Assembly: GCF_023721795.1 (NCBI RefSeq)
Contig: NZ_JAMQYE010000001.1
Coordinates: 744,001-808,000, forward strand
DNA: 64,000 nt
Direction of reading: 5' to 3'
DNA from: Zeimonas sediminis
GTDB taxonomy: Bacteria; Pseudomonadota; Gammaproteobacteria; Burkholderiales; Burkholderiaceae_E
Position numbers and translations under genes: made by a program. The notes under the pieces are model-generated. The model was not told the DNA's origin, did not search any database, and saw nothing but the letters and a program-made list of their open reading frames with translations. The number at the start of each line of letters is the position of its first letter. Positions within the stretch are counted from its first letter, which is position 1. This document shows, one piece after another, positions 33,976 through 42,054 of this stretch.

Positions 33976-35066
33976 ACCAGGCCGGGACGCCAGGAAGCGG
34001 CGGCCTTGCCGCGGCCGCGCAGGCAGGAGGCGACGACGTCGCCGCGCGGATCTCGGCCTTCCTCGCCGCGCACGGGCTTGCCGAGGCCGGCGAGACGGTT
34101 CGCTGCACGCCGCTCGAAGGCGGCGTGTCGTCGGACATCTGGCGTGTCGACACGCGGCGCGGCACCGTCTGCGTGAAGCGCGCGCTGCCCCGGCTGAAGG
34201 TCGCCGCCGACTGGCGCGCGCCCACCTCGCGCAACGCCTACGAGTGGGCGTGGATCCGCTTCGCGGCGCGGCACGTGCCGCAGGCGGTGCCCGAGCCGCT
34301 GGCCCACGATCCGCAGGCCGGGCTGTTCGCGATGGCCTACCTCGACCCCGAACGCCACCCGGTCTGGAAACGGCAACTGCTCGACGGCAGGGTCGAGCCG
34401 GCGACCGCCCGCGCGGTCGGCGAAGTGCTCGGCCGCATCCACGCGGCCAGCGCGCACGATCCCGCGCTCGCCGCCGAGTTCCCGACCCTGGCCAACTTCC
34501 ACGCGCTGCGCCTCGAGCCCTACCTTCTCGCGACCGCGAGTCGCCACCCCGACCTGGCCAGCCGGCTGGAGTCGCTCGCCGAGCGCACCGGCGCCGCGCG
34601 GATCGCGTTGGTCCACGGCGACGTCAGCCCCAAGAACATCCTCGTCGGACCCCATGGGCCGGTGCTGCTCGACGCCGAGTGCGCCTGGTACGGCGACCCG
34701 GCCTTCGACGTCGCGTTCTGCCTCAACCACCTGCTGCTCAAGGCGCTGGTGCGCCCGGACTGCCGGTCCGCCCTGCGCGAGGCCTTCTCGGCCTTCGTGG
34801 AGGCCTATTTCGCCGAGGCACGCTTCGAGCCGCGCGCCGACCTCGAGGGCCGCGCGGCCGCGCTGCTGCCGGCGCTGATGCTGGCGCGCGTCGACGGCAA
34901 GTCGCCGGTCGAGTACCTGCGCGACGAGCCGCCGCGCGACACGGTGAGGCGCTTCGCGCGCCCGCGGATCGCGCGCGCGCCGGCCGGCCTGGACGAAGTC
35001 GCTCGCGACTGGGCCGGCGTCGACGGCGCCCTGTTCGACCCGCCCGGGCCGGGCCGCTCGCGATGA
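33972..35066 (+). CDS. APH-fold small-molecule kinase
   Basis: This 364-residue protein has the aminoglycoside phosphotransferase/choline kinase fold. The ATP-binding lysine is Lys69 (TVCVKRALP), the Brenner motif is VHGDVSPKNILV (Asp217, Asn222), and the metal-binding segment is LLDAECAWYGDPAFD (Asp234). The family phosphorylates hydroxyl groups of sugars, choline, homoserine or antibiotics. It overlaps the enolase paralogue upstream and the DUF2868 gene downstream, both by ATGA. Pairing with an enolase suggests it makes the phosphorylated acid that the enolase dehydrates; resistance is unlikely from context. This pairing logic is inference. Confidence 0.82.
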   Translation: MNQAGTPGSGGLAAAAQAGGDDVAARISAFLAAHGLAEAGETVRCTPLEGGVSSDIWRVDTRRGTVCVKRALPRLKVAADWRAPTSRNAYEWAWIRFAARHVPQAVPEPLAHDPQAGLFAMAYLDPERHPVWKRQLLDGRVEPATARAVGEVLGRIHAASAHDPALAAEFPTLANFHALRLEPYLLATASRHPDLASRLESLAERTGAARIALVHGDVSPKNILVGPHGPVLLDAECAWYGDPAFDVAFCLNHLLLKALVRPDCRSALREAFSAFVEAYFAEARFEPRADLEGRAAALLPALMLARVDGKSPVEYLRDEPPRDTVRRFARPRIARAPAGLDEVARDWAGVDGALFDPPGPGRSR

Positions 35067-36544
35067 ACGAATCCGACGCCCGCGCCGCGCTGCTCGTGCG
35101 CGCCTGGGAGACGGCGCCGGCCGGCTCCCTGCCCTGGAGCGACGACGACCGCGCCTGGGCGAGCCGGACCGCCGCCCAGGCCGAGGGCGAGCAGGCCCCG
35201 GTCGATGTCTTCGTTGCTCGCCGCGCGCGGGTCGCGCTGCAGAGAATCGCCGAGCGAGAGCCCGCTGCCGGCCGGCTGGCGCGCGCCCTGGCCTGGCGTC
35301 CGTGGACGGCCTGGGCCGCGGCAGCGGCCGCGCTGGCGCTGGGGGTGGCCGCGGACGCGGCCGGGGCCTCGCAGCGCATCAACCTGCTCGCTCCCCCGCT
35401 GCTGGCGCTGCTGCTCTGGAACCTGGCGGTCTACCTGGCGATCGCGGCGCGCGCCCTCGGCGCGGGCGCCGGCGCGGGGCCGATCGCCCGCGTCTTCGCT
35501 CGTGCAGCGCGATCCGGCCTGGCGCGCCTGCGCCCGCGGCCCGGCGCCGGCGACGCCAGCGAGGCGCTCGCCCGCTTCGCGCGCGACTGGACGGCCGCCA
35601 GCGCCGCACTGAACGCGGCGCGCGTCGCACGCGCGCTCCACGTGGCGGCGATCGCCTTCGCCTGCGGTGCGCTGACAGGCCTGTACCTGCGCGGCCTCGC
35701 CTTCGAATATCGCGCCGGATGGGAGAGCACCTTCCTGGAAGCCGGCAGCGTCGCAGCGATCCTCGGCCTGGTGCTCGGGCCGGCCTCGGCGCTCACCGGC
35801 ATCGCGCTGCCCGACGCGGCGGCGCTGCAGGCGATGCGCTTTCCCGGGCCGGGCGTGGTGGCCGCGCCCTGGATCCATCTCTACGCGGTCACGACCGGGC
35901 TGGTCGTCGTGCTGCCGCGACTGGCGCTGGCGCTTCGCAGCGCCGTCGTCGAGCGCCGGCTGGCCGCCGACTTCCCGATTCCGCTCGACGAGCCCTACTT
36001 CGCCGCGCTGACGCGCTCGCTCAGGGGACAGCCGACCCGAGTTCTCGTGCAGCCGTACAACCTGCAGCCGTCGGATGCGGCCCGGCGCGCGCTGCAGGCG
36101 CTCGCGACGCGCCTGTTCGGCCCTGCCGCGCGCCTGCAGATGCTCGCGCCGGTCCCCTACGGCGACGAGGATGCGACCGGCGACCGGCTGCCCGAAGGCG
36201 AGCCGCCGGCCGCGGCCATCGCGCTGCTGTCGATCACCGCCACGCCCGAGACCGAAACGCACGGCCGCTTCCTCGCGGGCATGGCCGGCGCGCTGGCCCC
36301 CGCCGTGCCGCTGATCGCCCTGGTCGACGAGTCGGCCTTCATTGCGCGCTTCGGCCAGGACGATGCCGCAACCAGGCGACTCGCCGAACGGCGCCAGGCC
36401 TGGACCCGGATGATGGCCTCGGGCGGACATGCGCTGGCCTTCGTCGACCTGGAGCGCGACGACCCGTCCGCGATCGAGCGCGCAGCCGGGGCCGCGCTCG
36501 CCGAGGCAGCGCGCCACCGCCCCGTGGCCGAGGCAGGACGATGA
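35063..36544 (+). CDS. DUF2868 membrane protein
   Basis: This 493-residue protein matches the DUF2868 family, which in proteobacteria is found paired with a DUF3482 GTPase. About five hydrophobic segments lie between residues 75 and 300 (for example INLLAPPLLALLLWNLAVYL and VVAAPWIHLYAVTTGLVVVL), with soluble ends. The C-terminal domain (VPLIALVDESAFIARFGQD) is cytoplasmic-looking with alternating strands and helices. It overlaps its neighbours on both sides by ATGA, so stoichiometric expression with the GTPase is likely. No biochemical function is known to me. Confidence 0.8.
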   Translation: MNESDARAALLVRAWETAPAGSLPWSDDDRAWASRTAAQAEGEQAPVDVFVARRARVALQRIAEREPAAGRLARALAWRPWTAWAAAAAALALGVAADAAGASQRINLLAPPLLALLLWNLAVYLAIAARALGAGAGAGPIARVFARAARSGLARLRPRPGAGDASEALARFARDWTAASAALNAARVARALHVAAIAFACGALTGLYLRGLAFEYRAGWESTFLEAGSVAAILGLVLGPASALTGIALPDAAALQAMRFPGPGVVAAPWIHLYAVTTGLVVVLPRLALALRSAVVERRLAADFPIPLDEPYFAALTRSLRGQPTRVLVQPYNLQPSDAARRALQALATRLFGPAARLQMLAPVPYGDEDATGDRLPEGEPPAAAIALLSITATPETETHGRFLAGMAGALAPAVPLIALVDESAFIARFGQDDAATRRLAERRQAWTRMMASGGHALAFVDLERDDPSAIERAAGAALAEAARHRPVAEAGR

Positions 36545-38001
36545 ACGACGGCGCCATCCGCACGATCTCGCTGAGCCTGATCTCGCACACCAACGTCGGC
36601 AAGACCACGCTCGCGCGCACCCTGCTCGGGCGCGAGGTCGGCGAGGTCCGCGACGAGGCGCACGTGACCGAGTCGACCGACGCGCACGCGCTGGTCGAGA
36701 CCCCCGAGGGCGACCGGCTCCTGCTCTGGGACACCCCGGGCTTCGGCGACAGCGCCCGCCTCGCGAAGCGCCTGGAGTCCTCGGGCGACCCGATCGGCTG
36801 GTTCCTCGGTGCGGTCTGGGACCGCTTCCGCGACCGGGCCCTGTGGTCCAGCCAGCAGGCGGTGCGAAACGTTCGCGACAGCGCCGACATCGTGCTGTAC
36901 CTGGTCAACGCATCCGAGCCGCCCGAGGAGGCCGGCTACGTGGCGCACGAGATGCGGGTGCTCGACTGGATCGGCAAGCCGGTGGTCGTGCTGCTCAACC
37001 AGCTCGGCAGGCCTCGCCCGGCCGCTGACGAGGCCGCGGAGATCGATCGCTGGCGGCGCCACCTCGCGGCCTCGGCCCAGGTGCGCGCGGTGCTGCCGCT
37101 CGACGCCTTCGCGCGCTGCTGGGTCCAGGAGGAGACCCTGCTGCGGGCGCTGTCGCCGCTGGTGCCGCCCGGCGCCGGTCCCGCCTTCGCGCGGATCGTC
37201 GCTGCCTGGAGCGCGGGGCGTCGCGAGACCTTCGACGCGTCGATCGCGGTGCTCGTCGCCCGCCTGGCGCGCGCGGCGAGCGACCGCGAGGTGCTCGCCG
37301 ACGACGGGCTGCTCGGCCTGTTGCGCACATCCCCCTCGCCCGGCCGCCGCGCCGCGATGCGCGCGCTGGCCGACCGGCTCGACGCCGACATCCGGGCCGG
37401 CACCGACCGGCTGATCGCGCTGCACGGGCTGAAGGGCGAGGCCGGCGCCGAGGTGCTGGCCCGGCTCGCCGAGCACTACGTGGTGCGCGAGCCGCTCAGC
37501 GAGCGCAAGGCGGCGGTCGTCGGCGGGGCCGTGTCGGGCGCGCTGGCCGGCCTGAAGGCCGACCTGGCCACCGGCGGGCTGAGCTTCGGCGCGGGCCTGC
37601 TCGCGGGCGGGGTCATCGGCGCACTGGGCGCGTTCGGGCTGGCGCGCGGCTACAACGTGGTGCGGGGGGCCAAGTCCTCGTCGATCGCCTGGTCCGAGGC
37701 GATGCTCCGCGAGCTGACGGTCACCGCGCTGCTCGGCTACCTGGCGGTCGCGCACTACGGGCGCGGGCGCGGGGACTGGTCGCCGTCGGAGCACCCGCCG
37801 CACTGGCGCAGCGTCGTGGAGGCCGGACTGCGCGAGCGACAGGCGGCCTTCGAGCACGCGTGGACGCTGCGCGACGAGCCCGACGCGCGCGACGCGATCG
37901 CCGCCGCGCTCGATCCCCTGCTCGCCGAGACCGCGCTCGCGATCCTCGAGGCCCTGTATCCCGCCCAGGGCCGGCTCCCAGGCCCTAGCCGAGCCACTTG
38001 A
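36541..38001 (+). CDS. DUF3482-containing GTPase
   Basis: This 486-residue protein is a P-loop GTPase with a C-terminal DUF3482 region. The G1 loop is SHTNVGKT (15-22), where the usual first Gly is Ser; G3 is WDTPGFGD (63-70); and the G4 position reads LNQLG instead of NKxD, so guanine specificity is uncertain. The C-terminal half has a glycine-rich amphipathic or membrane-inserting stretch (GGLSFGAGLLAGGVIGALGA). It is the last gene of the four-gene overlapping unit and its stop overlaps the end of the convergent gdx gene by 17 bases. It probably works with the DUF2868 membrane protein, as a membrane-remodelling or trafficking pair; this is inference. Confidence 0.83.
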   Translation: MNDGAIRTISLSLISHTNVGKTTLARTLLGREVGEVRDEAHVTESTDAHALVETPEGDRLLLWDTPGFGDSARLAKRLESSGDPIGWFLGAVWDRFRDRALWSSQQAVRNVRDSADIVLYLVNASEPPEEAGYVAHEMRVLDWIGKPVVVLLNQLGRPRPAADEAAEIDRWRRHLAASAQVRAVLPLDAFARCWVQEETLLRALSPLVPPGAGPAFARIVAAWSAGRRETFDASIAVLVARLARAASDREVLADDGLLGLLRTSPSPGRRAAMRALADRLDADIRAGTDRLIALHGLKGEAGAEVLARLAEHYVVREPLSERKAAVVGGAVSGALAGLKADLATGGLSFGAGLLAGGVIGALGAFGLARGYNVVRGAKSSSIAWSEAMLRELTVTALLGYLAVAHYGRGRGDWSPSEHPPHWRSVVEAGLRERQAAFEHAWTLRDEPDARDAIAAALDPLLAETALAILEALYPAQGRLPGPSRAT

Positions 38002-38299
38002 GCCCCGCGATGCCGGCCACGATCAGGCCGATGAAGAAGAGCCGCGCGGCGGTGACCGGGTCGCCGAACAGGAGGATCCCCAGCGCCGCGGTGCCGATCG
38101 TGCCGATGCCGGTCCACACCGCGTAGGCTGTGCCGAGCGGCAAGGACTTCAGCGACAGCCCGAGCAGCAGCACGCTGAGCACCATGGCCGCCAGCGTCAG
38201 CCCGCTGGCCAGCGGACGCGTGAACCCCTCGGTGTACTTGAGTCCCACCGCCCAGCCGATCTCGAAGAGTCCGGCGACGAAGAGCACGAACCAGGCCAT
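37985..38299 (-). CDS. gdx: SugE/Gdx guanidinium exporter (SMR family)
   Basis: This 104-residue protein is a small multidrug resistance transporter with four helices. Glu13, the proton/substrate-coupling residue, lies in LFVAGLFEIGWAVGLKYTEG, and the SugE/Gdx-type features are GLSLKSLPLGTAYAVWTGIG and GILLFGDPVTAARLFFIGLI. Gdx proteins export guanidinium in exchange for protons as antiparallel dimers. Two ACGA-loop hairpins that look like a guanidine-II riboswitch precede it, which supports guanidinium over quaternary ammonium as the substrate. The 3' end overlaps the GTPase gene by 17 bases. Confidence 0.93.
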   Translation of the reverse strand: MAWFVLFVAGLFEIGWAVGLKYTEGFTRPLASGLTLAAMVLSVLLLGLSLKSLPLGTAYAVWTGIGTIGTAALGILLFGDPVTAARLFFIGLIVAGIAGLKWLG

Positions 38300-38324
38300 T
38301 TGCGGCTTCCCTGCGTTTGCTCGA

Positions 38325-38410
38325 GGCGGGGTCGTCCCTGCCGGATCGCCCACTGCCGGCATGGCCGGCGCCCGGCCGCGGGCCGATGGCGGCGCGAGGT
38401 CGTCCTCGCG
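38325..38410 (-). promoter_or_regulatory. Candidate guanidine-II (mini-ykkC) riboswitch
   Basis: On the transcript of gdx two hairpins have ACGA tetraloops. The first (38393-38410) has a perfect 7-bp stem CGCGAGG/CCTCGCG. The second (38325-38342) has GGG-ACGA-CCC closed by three more pairs below one A-C mismatch. They are 50 bases apart, and the second ends 25 bases before the gdx start codon. Paired ACGR-loop hairpins in front of an SMR gene are the defining layout of the guanidine-II class, in which ligand binding by the two loops frees the ribosome-binding site (AGGGA here). Confidence 0.8.
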
Positions 38411-38432
38411 GGCGGCGTAAGATCGCGCAATT

Positions 38433-38852
38433 ATGGACGATGCGGCCCGCGATCCCCTGCTGACCCCCGACGCCTCGCAGATCGAACTGACCGCGATCCG
38501 CGCCCAGGGCCCCGGCGGCCAGAACGTCAACAAGGTGTCGAACGCGATCCAGCTTCGCTTCGACGTCCGCGCTTCCACCCTGCCCGAGCCGGTCAAGGAA
38601 CGGCTGCTCGCGATGCACGATCACCGGATCAGCAGCGACGGCGTCGTCATCATCAAGGCGCAGCGCTTCCGCAGCCTCGAGAGGAACCGCGAGGACGCGA
38701 TCGCGCGCCTGCTGGCGATGATCGACGCCGCCGCCAACCTGCCCCCGACGCGCACGCCGACCAGGCCGACTCGGGCCTCGCAACGAAGGCGCGTCGACGA
38801 GAAGGTCCAGCGCGGGCGCGTCAAGGCGCTGCGCGGCAGGGTCGAACACTGA
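38433..38852 (+). CDS. arfB: Alternative ribosome-rescue factor ArfB (peptidyl-tRNA hydrolase)
   Basis: ArfB (YaeJ) releases ribosomes stalled at the end of messages without a stop codon. This 139-residue protein has the catalytic GGQ at residues 28-30 in [19 protein letters not shown], and a basic C-terminal tail ([19 protein letters not shown]) that enters the empty mRNA channel. The length matches the family (about 140). It is divergent from gdx, with the riboswitch leader in the gap. The next gene begins 53 bases downstream. Confidence 0.96.
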   Translation: MDDAARDPLLTPDASQIELTAIRAQGPGGQNVNKVSNAIQLRFDVRASTLPEPVKERLLAMHDHRISSDGVVIIKAQRFRSLERNREDAIARLLAMIDAAANLPPTRTPTRPTRASQRRRVDEKVQRGRVKALRGRVEH

Positions 38853-38905
38853 GCGACGCGCGCTACACTGCTCCCGCGAACCACGAAGATCGACGAACCC
38901 TTCCC

Positions 38906-39643
38906 ATGAGCTCCCAAGACCGAATCCGCCAGGGCCGCCTGGACCTCGCCGCCGCGCTGCGCTGGGCCGCCCGCTGCGGCCTGAACGAAGGCGTCTGCAA
39001 CCACTTCAGCCTCGAGATCGACGCCGGCCGCTACCTGATCAACCCGCAGGGCCTGCACTGGAGCGAGGTCTGCGCCGGCGACATCCTGCTGATCGACGGC
39101 GACGGCAATGTCCTCGACGGCAGGCACCCGCTCGAACCGACAGCGTTCTTCATCCACAGCTGGATCCACCGGATGAACCCGCACGCGAAGTGCATCCTGC
39201 ACACGCACATGCCGTACGCGACCGCGCTCACGCTGGTCGAAGGCGGCAGGCTGCTGATGGCCGGACAGAACGCGCTGCGATTCCACGGTCGCGTGGCCTA
39301 CGACGATCGCTACGAAGGGCTTGCGCTCGACGACGACGAAGGCCGGCGCATCGCGTCGCAGCTCGCCGGCAAGACGGTCATGTTCATGGCGAGCCACGGC
39401 GTCACCGTGGTCGGCCCCAGCGTCGCGTGGGCCTTCGACGACCTGTACTACCTGGAGCGGGCCTGCATGCACCAGGTGCTCGCGGTCCAGGCCGCGGCCG
39501 GCAAGCCGCTTCGCCGGATCGACGATGCGCTGGCCGCCCGCGTGGCCGAGCAGGTCGACGGCGAGCGCCAGCAGAGCGACATGCTCTTCGCGTCGATCAA
39601 GCGGATGCTCGACAAGGACAGCCCGGGCTGGTCGACCTTCTAG
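38906..39643 (+). CDS. Class II aldolase/adducin family protein
   Basis: This 245-residue protein has the class II aldolase fold. The zinc-binding histidines are in ILHTHMPYATAL, and a third lies in MASHGVTVVGPS; the acidic position expected in the middle is in GDILLIDGDG or DDRYEGLAL. Family members split or decarboxylate phosphorylated or free sugar acids. It is slightly longer than fuculose-phosphate aldolase (about 215). A link with the DenD-like operon 23 kb away is possible because four-carbon acid-sugar pathways use such an aldolase, but nothing in the local context supports it. Confidence 0.85.
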   Translation: MSSQDRIRQGRLDLAAALRWAARCGLNEGVCNHFSLEIDAGRYLINPQGLHWSEVCAGDILLIDGDGNVLDGRHPLEPTAFFIHSWIHRMNPHAKCILHTHMPYATALTLVEGGRLLMAGQNALRFHGRVAYDDRYEGLALDDDEGRRIASQLAGKTVMFMASHGVTVVGPSVAWAFDDLYYLERACMHQVLAVQAAAGKPLRRIDDALAARVAEQVDGERQQSDMLFASIKRMLDKDSPGWSTF

Positions 39644-39698
39644 CGCCCGTTTGCCCCGCGCTCGCCCCCCACTCGAGCGCCGGGCGGCCCGCCGGGCC

Positions 39699-40796
39699 TC
39701 AGTACCAGTCGTTCAGCATCACGCCGAAGCTGATCCGCTGCAGGCGGACCTGGTAATCGATCAGGCTCTCGGCGTAGCCGTCGAAGTACTGGGCGTGCCA
39801 GCGCAACTGCGGACTGAAGCCGGTCGGCCGGCTCCAGTCCAGCTGGGCGGAGCCCTTGCCGCCGCTGCCCAGCCCGCGGCGCATCGTCAGCGTCCAGCGC
39901 TGCTCGCCGCCGGCGTAGCCGAGCCGGACCTCGCCGTCGCCTGCGTAGCGCGTGATCTCAGGGTTGTCGTCGCCTCGCGGGTCGTCGGGATCCGTCTTCG
40001 GGTCCTCGGGGATGCGCCACCAGGGGCGCAGCGAGAGCCACCAGCCGTCGGGGCGGTCCATCACCAGTTCGGCGAACACGCGGTTCCAGCTTCGCGAGAA
40101 CCCGCCGGTGCTGCGCCCGTTCGACTGGTGCACGAGGCCGAAGGACGCCAGCCGCGGCGTCCAGCCCAGGAAGCTGCCCGACGGGCGCCAGGCCGCGAAG
40201 ATCTCCGGCTCGTGGCTGTATTCGCGGAACGGCGCCGACCGGTCGGTGTCGTAGGCCTGCCACCACGCCTGCCCGGTGTAGCCGAAGAAGAGCGCCGCCC
40301 TGCCGTCGAACAGCGGCGGCGTCAGGGGCAGCTTGAAGCTGATCTGGAACTTGATCTCGTTGCGCTGCGCCTCGCCGCCGGCCGAGGTCGGCTGCGTCAG
40401 CGCGTGGGAGAACGGCAGCAGGTAGTTGGGCCGGTGCGGCAGCAGCGCGAATCGCTCGCCCCAGATGCGCGACTCGCCGACGATCCGCCGCTCGACCGGC
40501 GAGCTCGTCAGGTCGGGCAAGGCGCGCGGCGCGCCCAGCGGCTGGACGATGCTGGGCACGCTGAGCTCGACCGGGGCCGCCTCGCCGCACTCTGCGCGCA
40601 GCGCGCCGACGGTCGTGTCCGGGCCCGCTTCCCGCAGTCGCTCGATCAGGCAACGCTCCTGCGCGGAAGGCTGGCCGCCGGGCTGCGCGCGAACCGACTG
40701 GGCCGCGGACGGCAACACGCAGCCGAGCAACAGGACGAGCCCCGCGCGGGTCGCGGCCGGGAACCCGCCCTCCATACCTGAACCGGAGAATCTCAT
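39699..40796 (-). CDS. pldA: Outer-membrane phospholipase A1
   Basis: PldA is an outer-membrane beta-barrel lipase that removes misplaced phospholipids from the outer leaflet. The catalytic motif is FGLVHQSNGRS (His223, Ser225), followed by the Asn of SRSWNRVF (Asn238), matching the His-Ser-Asn triad of OMPLA. A signal peptide covers about residues 15-38, an N-terminal extension with two cysteines precedes the barrel, and the C-terminus ends in VMLNDWY with an aromatic last residue as expected for barrels. The start used is ATG 40796; an ATG at 40775 is also possible. It is convergent with the aldolase gene. Confidence 0.92.
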   Translation of the reverse strand: MRFSGSGMEGGFPAATRAGLVLLLGCVLPSAAQSVRAQPGGQPSAQERCLIERLREAGPDTTVGALRAECGEAAPVELSVPSIVQPLGAPRALPDLTSSPVERRIVGESRIWGERFALLPHRPNYLLPFSHALTQPTSAGGEAQRNEIKFQISFKLPLTPPLFDGRAALFFGYTGQAWWQAYDTDRSAPFREYSHEPEIFAAWRPSGSFLGWTPRLASFGLVHQSNGRSTGGFSRSWNRVFAELVMDRPDGWWLSLRPWWRIPEDPKTDPDDPRGDDNPEITRYAGDGEVRLGYAGGEQRWTLTMRRGLGSGGKGSAQLDWSRPTGFSPQLRWHAQYFDGYAESLIDYQVRLQRISFGVMLNDWY

Positions 40797-40923
40797 GCCG
40801 CGATTGTGCCGCAGCAGACGGGCCGCGGCGGCGAGGCGCGCCGGGGATCTCCGGAGCGCCGGCGCCCTGCCCCCGGTCCGCCAGAAATCGGCAAACGCGC
40901 GGGCGGGTGCCCGCGCAGACGGA

Positions 40924-41457
40924 TCACATCTCGATGTCGATCAGGATCGCGTCGATGCCGGCCTTCGCGCAGGCGTCGTCGGCATCGCCGCCCGGTGCGC
41001 CGGAGACGCCGATCGCGCCGACGGTCGAGCCGGCAGCCTCGATCGGCAGGCCGCCGCCGATCGCCATGACCCTGGGCGTGCTGCGAATGCCGCTCATCGC
41101 CTTGCCCGGCTGGGTCTCGTTGCCGAGCTCGCCGCTAGGGATCCGGAACGAAGCGGCGGTCCAGGCCTTGTCGACCGCCACGGTCACCGTGTGCGCGCCG
41201 GCGAAGCGATCGCGCAGGAAGACCTGCGGCAGGCCGGCGCGGTCGACCACCGCGACGCCGACCTGGTAGCCCGCCTTGCGGCAGGCCTCGAGCGCGGCCT
41301 GCGCCGCCTTGGTGGCGGTCTCGAGCGTCAGGCTGCGGGTGGTGAACAGGCCCTGGGCCTCGGCCGGACGCGGCAGCGCCGCGGCGGCCAGCGCGAGCGA
41401 GGCGCTCGCCGCGACGGCGACGAGCGAGCGGGAAGCGAGGGAATGCGTGGACTTCAT
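40924..41457 (-). CDS. GlcG/HbpS family periplasmic protein
   Basis: This 177-residue exported protein has a signal peptide (to about residue 35, PRPAEAQG) and a GlcG/HbpS domain: LETATKAAQAALEACRKAGYQVGVAVVDRAG, then GGGLPIEAAGSTVGAIGVSGA and DDACAKAGIDAI. HbpS relatives bind haem or sense redox stress. It sits 80 bases downstream of the TlpA-like gene on the sox strand, and GlcG-type genes are often found at the end of sox or other oxidative clusters. Its role in sulfur oxidation, if any, is not established. Confidence 0.85.
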   Translation of the reverse strand: MKSTHSLASRSLVAVAASASLALAAAALPRPAEAQGLFTTRSLTLETATKAAQAALEACRKAGYQVGVAVVDRAGLPQVFLRDRFAGAHTVTVAVDKAWTAASFRIPSGELGNETQPGKAMSGIRSTPRVMAIGGGLPIEAAGSTVGAIGVSGAPGGDADDACAKAGIDAILIDIEM

Positions 41458-41537
41458 CTGCGACCTCCGTGGAAAGCGTCGGTCCGGGGCCGATGCGCCC
41501 CGGTCCTGGATTGCTGCCGCGACATCGCCGGGCCGCA

Positions 41538-42050
41538 TCAGAGCAGCCCCGCGAAGTCCTGTATGTCCTCGGGAAACAGTTCGCCGATCTCGAGCCGCGC
41601 GAGCCTGCCCTTGCGGTCGACCACCCAGACGATCGGCAGCCCCTTCGGCCGGCCGATCGCGGCCCGCCAGCTGTCGTCGAACATCGCGACGTGGAACTGG
41701 TAGCCGCGCTCGGCAATGTATTTCTTCACCGCGTCGACCTCGCGGTCGATCGACAGCGCGATCACTTCGAGGCCGCGATCGCGGTTCTTGCGATGCAGCG
41801 TGTCGAGATGGGGGTTCTGGCGCGCGCAGAACGGACACCAGGTCGCCCACAGCTCGATCACGACGACCTTGCCCGCCCAGTGCGCGGCGGGCAGCTCGCG
41901 ACCGTCCAGCAGCCTGGCGGCCGGCAGCGCGATCGGGCTGCCGATCGCCGGCGCGCCCGGCGCCGCAAGGGCGTCCGCGGCCGGTAAAGCGCCGGCCAGC
42001 GCGCCGGCGGCCACGCCGCCGAACAGGCCCAGGCAGTCGCGGCGCTTCAT
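41538..42050 (-). CDS. TlpA/SoxW-type periplasmic thioredoxin
   Basis: This 170-residue protein is a TlpA-like thioredoxin. Its N-terminus (MKRRDCLGLFGGVAAGALAG) is a signal sequence, Tat-like or lipoprotein-like. The redox motif is WCPFC (residues 71-75) in VVIELWATWCPFCARQNPH, and GLPIVWVVDRKGRL supplies the cis-Pro loop. It starts four bases after the soxB stop and belongs to the sox operon. In Sox systems such thioredoxins (SoxW, SoxS) keep the SoxYZ cysteine reduced, and this is the likely job here. It would take electrons from a CcdA/SoxV-like protein, and the only one in the window is at 4.8 kb. Confidence 0.88.
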   Translation of the reverse strand: MKRRDCLGLFGGVAAGALAGALPAADALAAPGAPAIGSPIALPAARLLDGRELPAAHWAGKVVVIELWATWCPFCARQNPHLDTLHRKNRDRGLEVIALSIDREVDAVKKYIAERGYQFHVAMFDDSWRAAIGRPKGLPIVWVVDRKGRLARLEIGELFPEDIQDFAGLL

Positions 42051-42054
42051 CGCG

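Noticed and set aside
33972-35066. Aminoglycoside resistance gene
   Set aside because: The fold is shared by many metabolic kinases, and the gene is coupled to an enolase paralogue rather than to resistance or mobile genes.
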